Shown piece after piece: positions 62,427 through 64,000 of a stretch of DNA of 64,000 nt (position 1 is its first letter; each line of letters opens with the position of its first letter). The stretch comes from Nocardia mikamii NBRC 108933 (GTDB lineage: Bacteria > Actinomycetota > Actinomycetes > Mycobacteriales > Mycobacteriaceae). Under the pieces are notes generated by a model. The model was not told the DNA's origin and made no database searches. It worked only from the letters and a program-made list of their open reading frames with translations. The stretch covers positions 1 to 64,000 of the forward strand of contig NZ_BDCM01000001.1 in NCBI RefSeq assembly GCF_001613505.1, in the 5' to 3' direction. The translations under genes and the position numbers were made by a program.

Positions 62427-64000
62427 ATGAGCATCTGGATTCATCGCTCCGAAGACCCCGGTCCGCACGGCACCGGCCCGCTCGCCGGTCTGCGGGTGGC
62501 GGTCAAGGACAACGTCGATGTCGCGGGCCTGCCGACGACCGCCGGCTGCCCGGACTACTCCTTTCTTCCCGACCGCGACGCACCCGCCGTCGCGGCCCTG
62601 CGCGCCGCGGGTGCGGTGGTGGTCGGCAAGACCAATATGGATCAGTTCGCGACCGGTCTGGTCGGCACCCGCTCGCCCTACGGTCCCGTCTCCGATTCGC
62701 GCCGTCCCGAATTCATCTCGGGCGGTTCGAGTTCCGGGTCGGCCGTGGCCGTCGCGACCGGTGCCGCCGATATCGCGATCGGCACCGATACCGCGGGTTC
62801 CGGGCGCGTTCCGGCGGCGCTGCAGGGCATCGTCGGAATCAAACCGACCGTGGGGGTCGTCTCCACCGCGGGCGTCGTCCCGGCCTGCCGTTCCTATGAC
62901 TGCGTGACGATCTTCGCCGCCGCCCCGGCGCGCGCCGATCAGGCGATGGGAGTGATGGCCGCCGGAGCGCCCGGCCGCGCGTGGCCCGCCGATACCCGGC
63001 TGGCGGCGCCGCCCCATCCGACCGTCGCGATCTTCGCCGAACTGCCGGAACTGGATCCGGTGTGGCGGGCGGCGTTCGACCGGACCGTCACCGCGCTCCG
63101 GCAGCGCGGGGCGACCATCGTGGAGGTCGACCCGGCGCCCTTCCTGGCCGCGGCCCGGTTGCTCTACGACGGGGCGCTGGTCGCCGAAAGGTACGCCGCG
63201 GTAGGTGAATTCATCGAGGCACGACCGGATGCGGTCGAACCGACCGTCGCGAGCATCATCCGCGCCGCGCGCGAGATTCCGGCGCATCGGCTGGTCGCCG
63301 ACCGCGCCGAACTCGAGCGCTTACGCGCGCTCGCGATGGACAGCCTGGGCGACGCCGACGCTCTGCTCGCGCCGACCGCACCGATGCATCCGACCATCGC
63401 GCAGGTCGAGGCGGATCCGATCGGGATCAACTCCCGCATGGGCACCTACACCAACTTCTGCAATCTGTTCGATCTGTGCGCCGTGGCCGTGCCCGCCGGG
63501 ATGGCGGGCGAATCCTGTTTCGGTGTCACGGTTTTCGCGCGTCCGTTCGAGGATGCGGTGGCGTTGGATATCGCCGTCTCGATCACCGGCGACGCGGAGA
63601 TCACGCGACCGTGGCCACTGGCGGCCGCGCCGGTGTGCGAGCTGATCGTGTTCGGGGCGCATCTGCGCGGCCAGCCGTTGGAACACCAGTTGCATGCGCT
63701 CGGCGCGCGCTGGGCCGGAGCGGTCCGCACCGCCGCGGCCTATCGCCTCGCCGCCCTGGACACCACGCCGCCGAAACCGGCGGTGACCCGCTGCGAGGGT
63801 GGGGTGTCGGTCGCGGGTGAACGCTGGTTGCTCTCCCCCGCCGCCCTCGGCCGCTTCCTCGCCGCACTGCCGGCGCCGATGCAGCTGGGCGCCGTCGAAC
63901 TCGCCGACGGCACCTGGCACACCGCGTTCGGATGTGAGGGGACCGCCGCCGCCGATGGCAAGGACATCAGCGAATACGGTGACTGGCGTGCGGCCCTCGC
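62427..64000 (+). CDS. atzF: Allophanate hydrolase, cut by window edge
   Basis: AtzF hydrolyses allophanate to ammonia and CO2. The visible 524 residues start MSIWIHRSEDPGPHG. The amidase-signature triad is Lys27 (VAVKDNVDV), cis-Ser101 (SGGSSSGSAVA) and Ser125 (GTDTAGSGRVPA), with the expected spacing. The C-terminal allophanate-hydrolase domain (CELIVFGAHLRGQPLEHQLHALGARW) is mostly present; the end lies outside the window. It lies 10 bp after the carboxyltransferase gene. Confidence 0.94.
   Translation, partial: MSIWIHRSEDPGPHGTGPLAGLRVAVKDNVDVAGLPTTAGCPDYSFLPDRDAPAVAALRAAGAVVVGKTNMDQFATGLVGTRSPYGPVSDSRRPEFISGGSSSGSAVAVATGAADIAIGTDTAGSGRVPAALQGIVGIKPTVGVVSTAGVVPACRSYDCVTIFAAAPARADQAMGVMAAGAPGRAWPADTRLAAPPHPTVAIFAELPELDPVWRAAFDRTVTALRQRGATIVEVDPAPFLAAARLLYDGALVAERYAAVGEFIEARPDAVEPTVASIIRAAREIPAHRLVADRAELERLRALAMDSLGDADALLAPTAPMHPTIAQVEADPIGINSRMGTYTNFCNLFDLCAVAVPAGMAGESCFGVTVFARPFEDAVALDIAVSITGDAEITRPWPLAAAPVCELIVFGAHLRGQPLEHQLHALGARWAGAVRTAAAYRLAALDTTPPKPAVTRCEGGVSVAGERWLLSPAALGRFLAALPAPMQLGAVELADGTWHTAFGCEGTAAADGKDISEYGDWRAAL

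Overview
This window is high-GC DNA with actinobacterial gene order, most likely from Nocardia or a close relative in the Nocardiaceae (inferred from synteny and protein style, not from a search). There is no sign of phage, insertion sequence or CRISPR array. The left 25 kb is a conserved housekeeping block on the minus strand. Read in the direction of transcription it runs argS, lysA, hom, thrC, thrB, rho, rpmE, prfA, prmC, sua5, wecA, atpI-B-E-F-H-A-G-D-C, a DUF2550 gene, a PduO-type cobalamin adenosyltransferase and murA. This is close to the known Mycobacterium tuberculosis order Rv1292-Rv1315. Just past murA, at the left edge, a strong consensus promoter points out of the window, as expected for the rRNA operon that follows murA in related genomes.

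From about 25.1 to 37.7 kb the genome becomes an accessory mosaic. It holds tRNA-Arg(CCG) with its own promoter and terminator, a divergent UppP-like phosphatase, and a DHA2 efflux pump with a TetR regulator and three 21-bp operators. An EF-G-binding-type zinc protein and a second TetR gene divergent from an FAD monooxygenase follow. Next come small lipoproteins, an EthD protein, an orphan iron-type binding lipoprotein, a metallophosphoesterase broken by an in-frame TAA, a MarR regulator and a membrane-anchored Hsp70-like ATPase.

From 37.9 to 46.9 kb lies a valine/isobutyrate module. A minus-strand operon (mmsA, acyl-CoA dehydrogenase, 3-hydroxyisobutyryl-CoA hydrolase, mmsB, enoyl-CoA hydratase) is divergent from a fused isobutyryl-CoA mutase (IcmF), with a palindrome in the shared promoter region. 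Together they can route isobutyryl-CoA either to propionyl-CoA or to n-butyryl-CoA. The adenosyltransferase at 1.5-2.1 kb makes the cofactor IcmF needs.

From 47.0 to 56.3 kb come an amidohydrolase, a Dabb protein divergent from a TetR gene, a Baeyer-Villiger-type monooxygenase, a cytosolic-looking metal-receptor protein, a SWIM protein/SNF2 helicase pair and a secreted HNH lipoprotein.

The right end (56.6-64.0 kb) is a guanidine/urea carboxylase-type nitrogen operon: TetR, APC permease, two DUF1989 (urea carboxylase-associated) proteins, a carboxylase and an allophanate hydrolase cut by the window edge. The carboxylase has only the carboxyltransferase part: both the biotin carboxylase and the biotin carrier domains are absent. 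This is the most unusual system in the window. Two near-palindromic operators sit upstream of the permease, and I saw no guanidine riboswitch.
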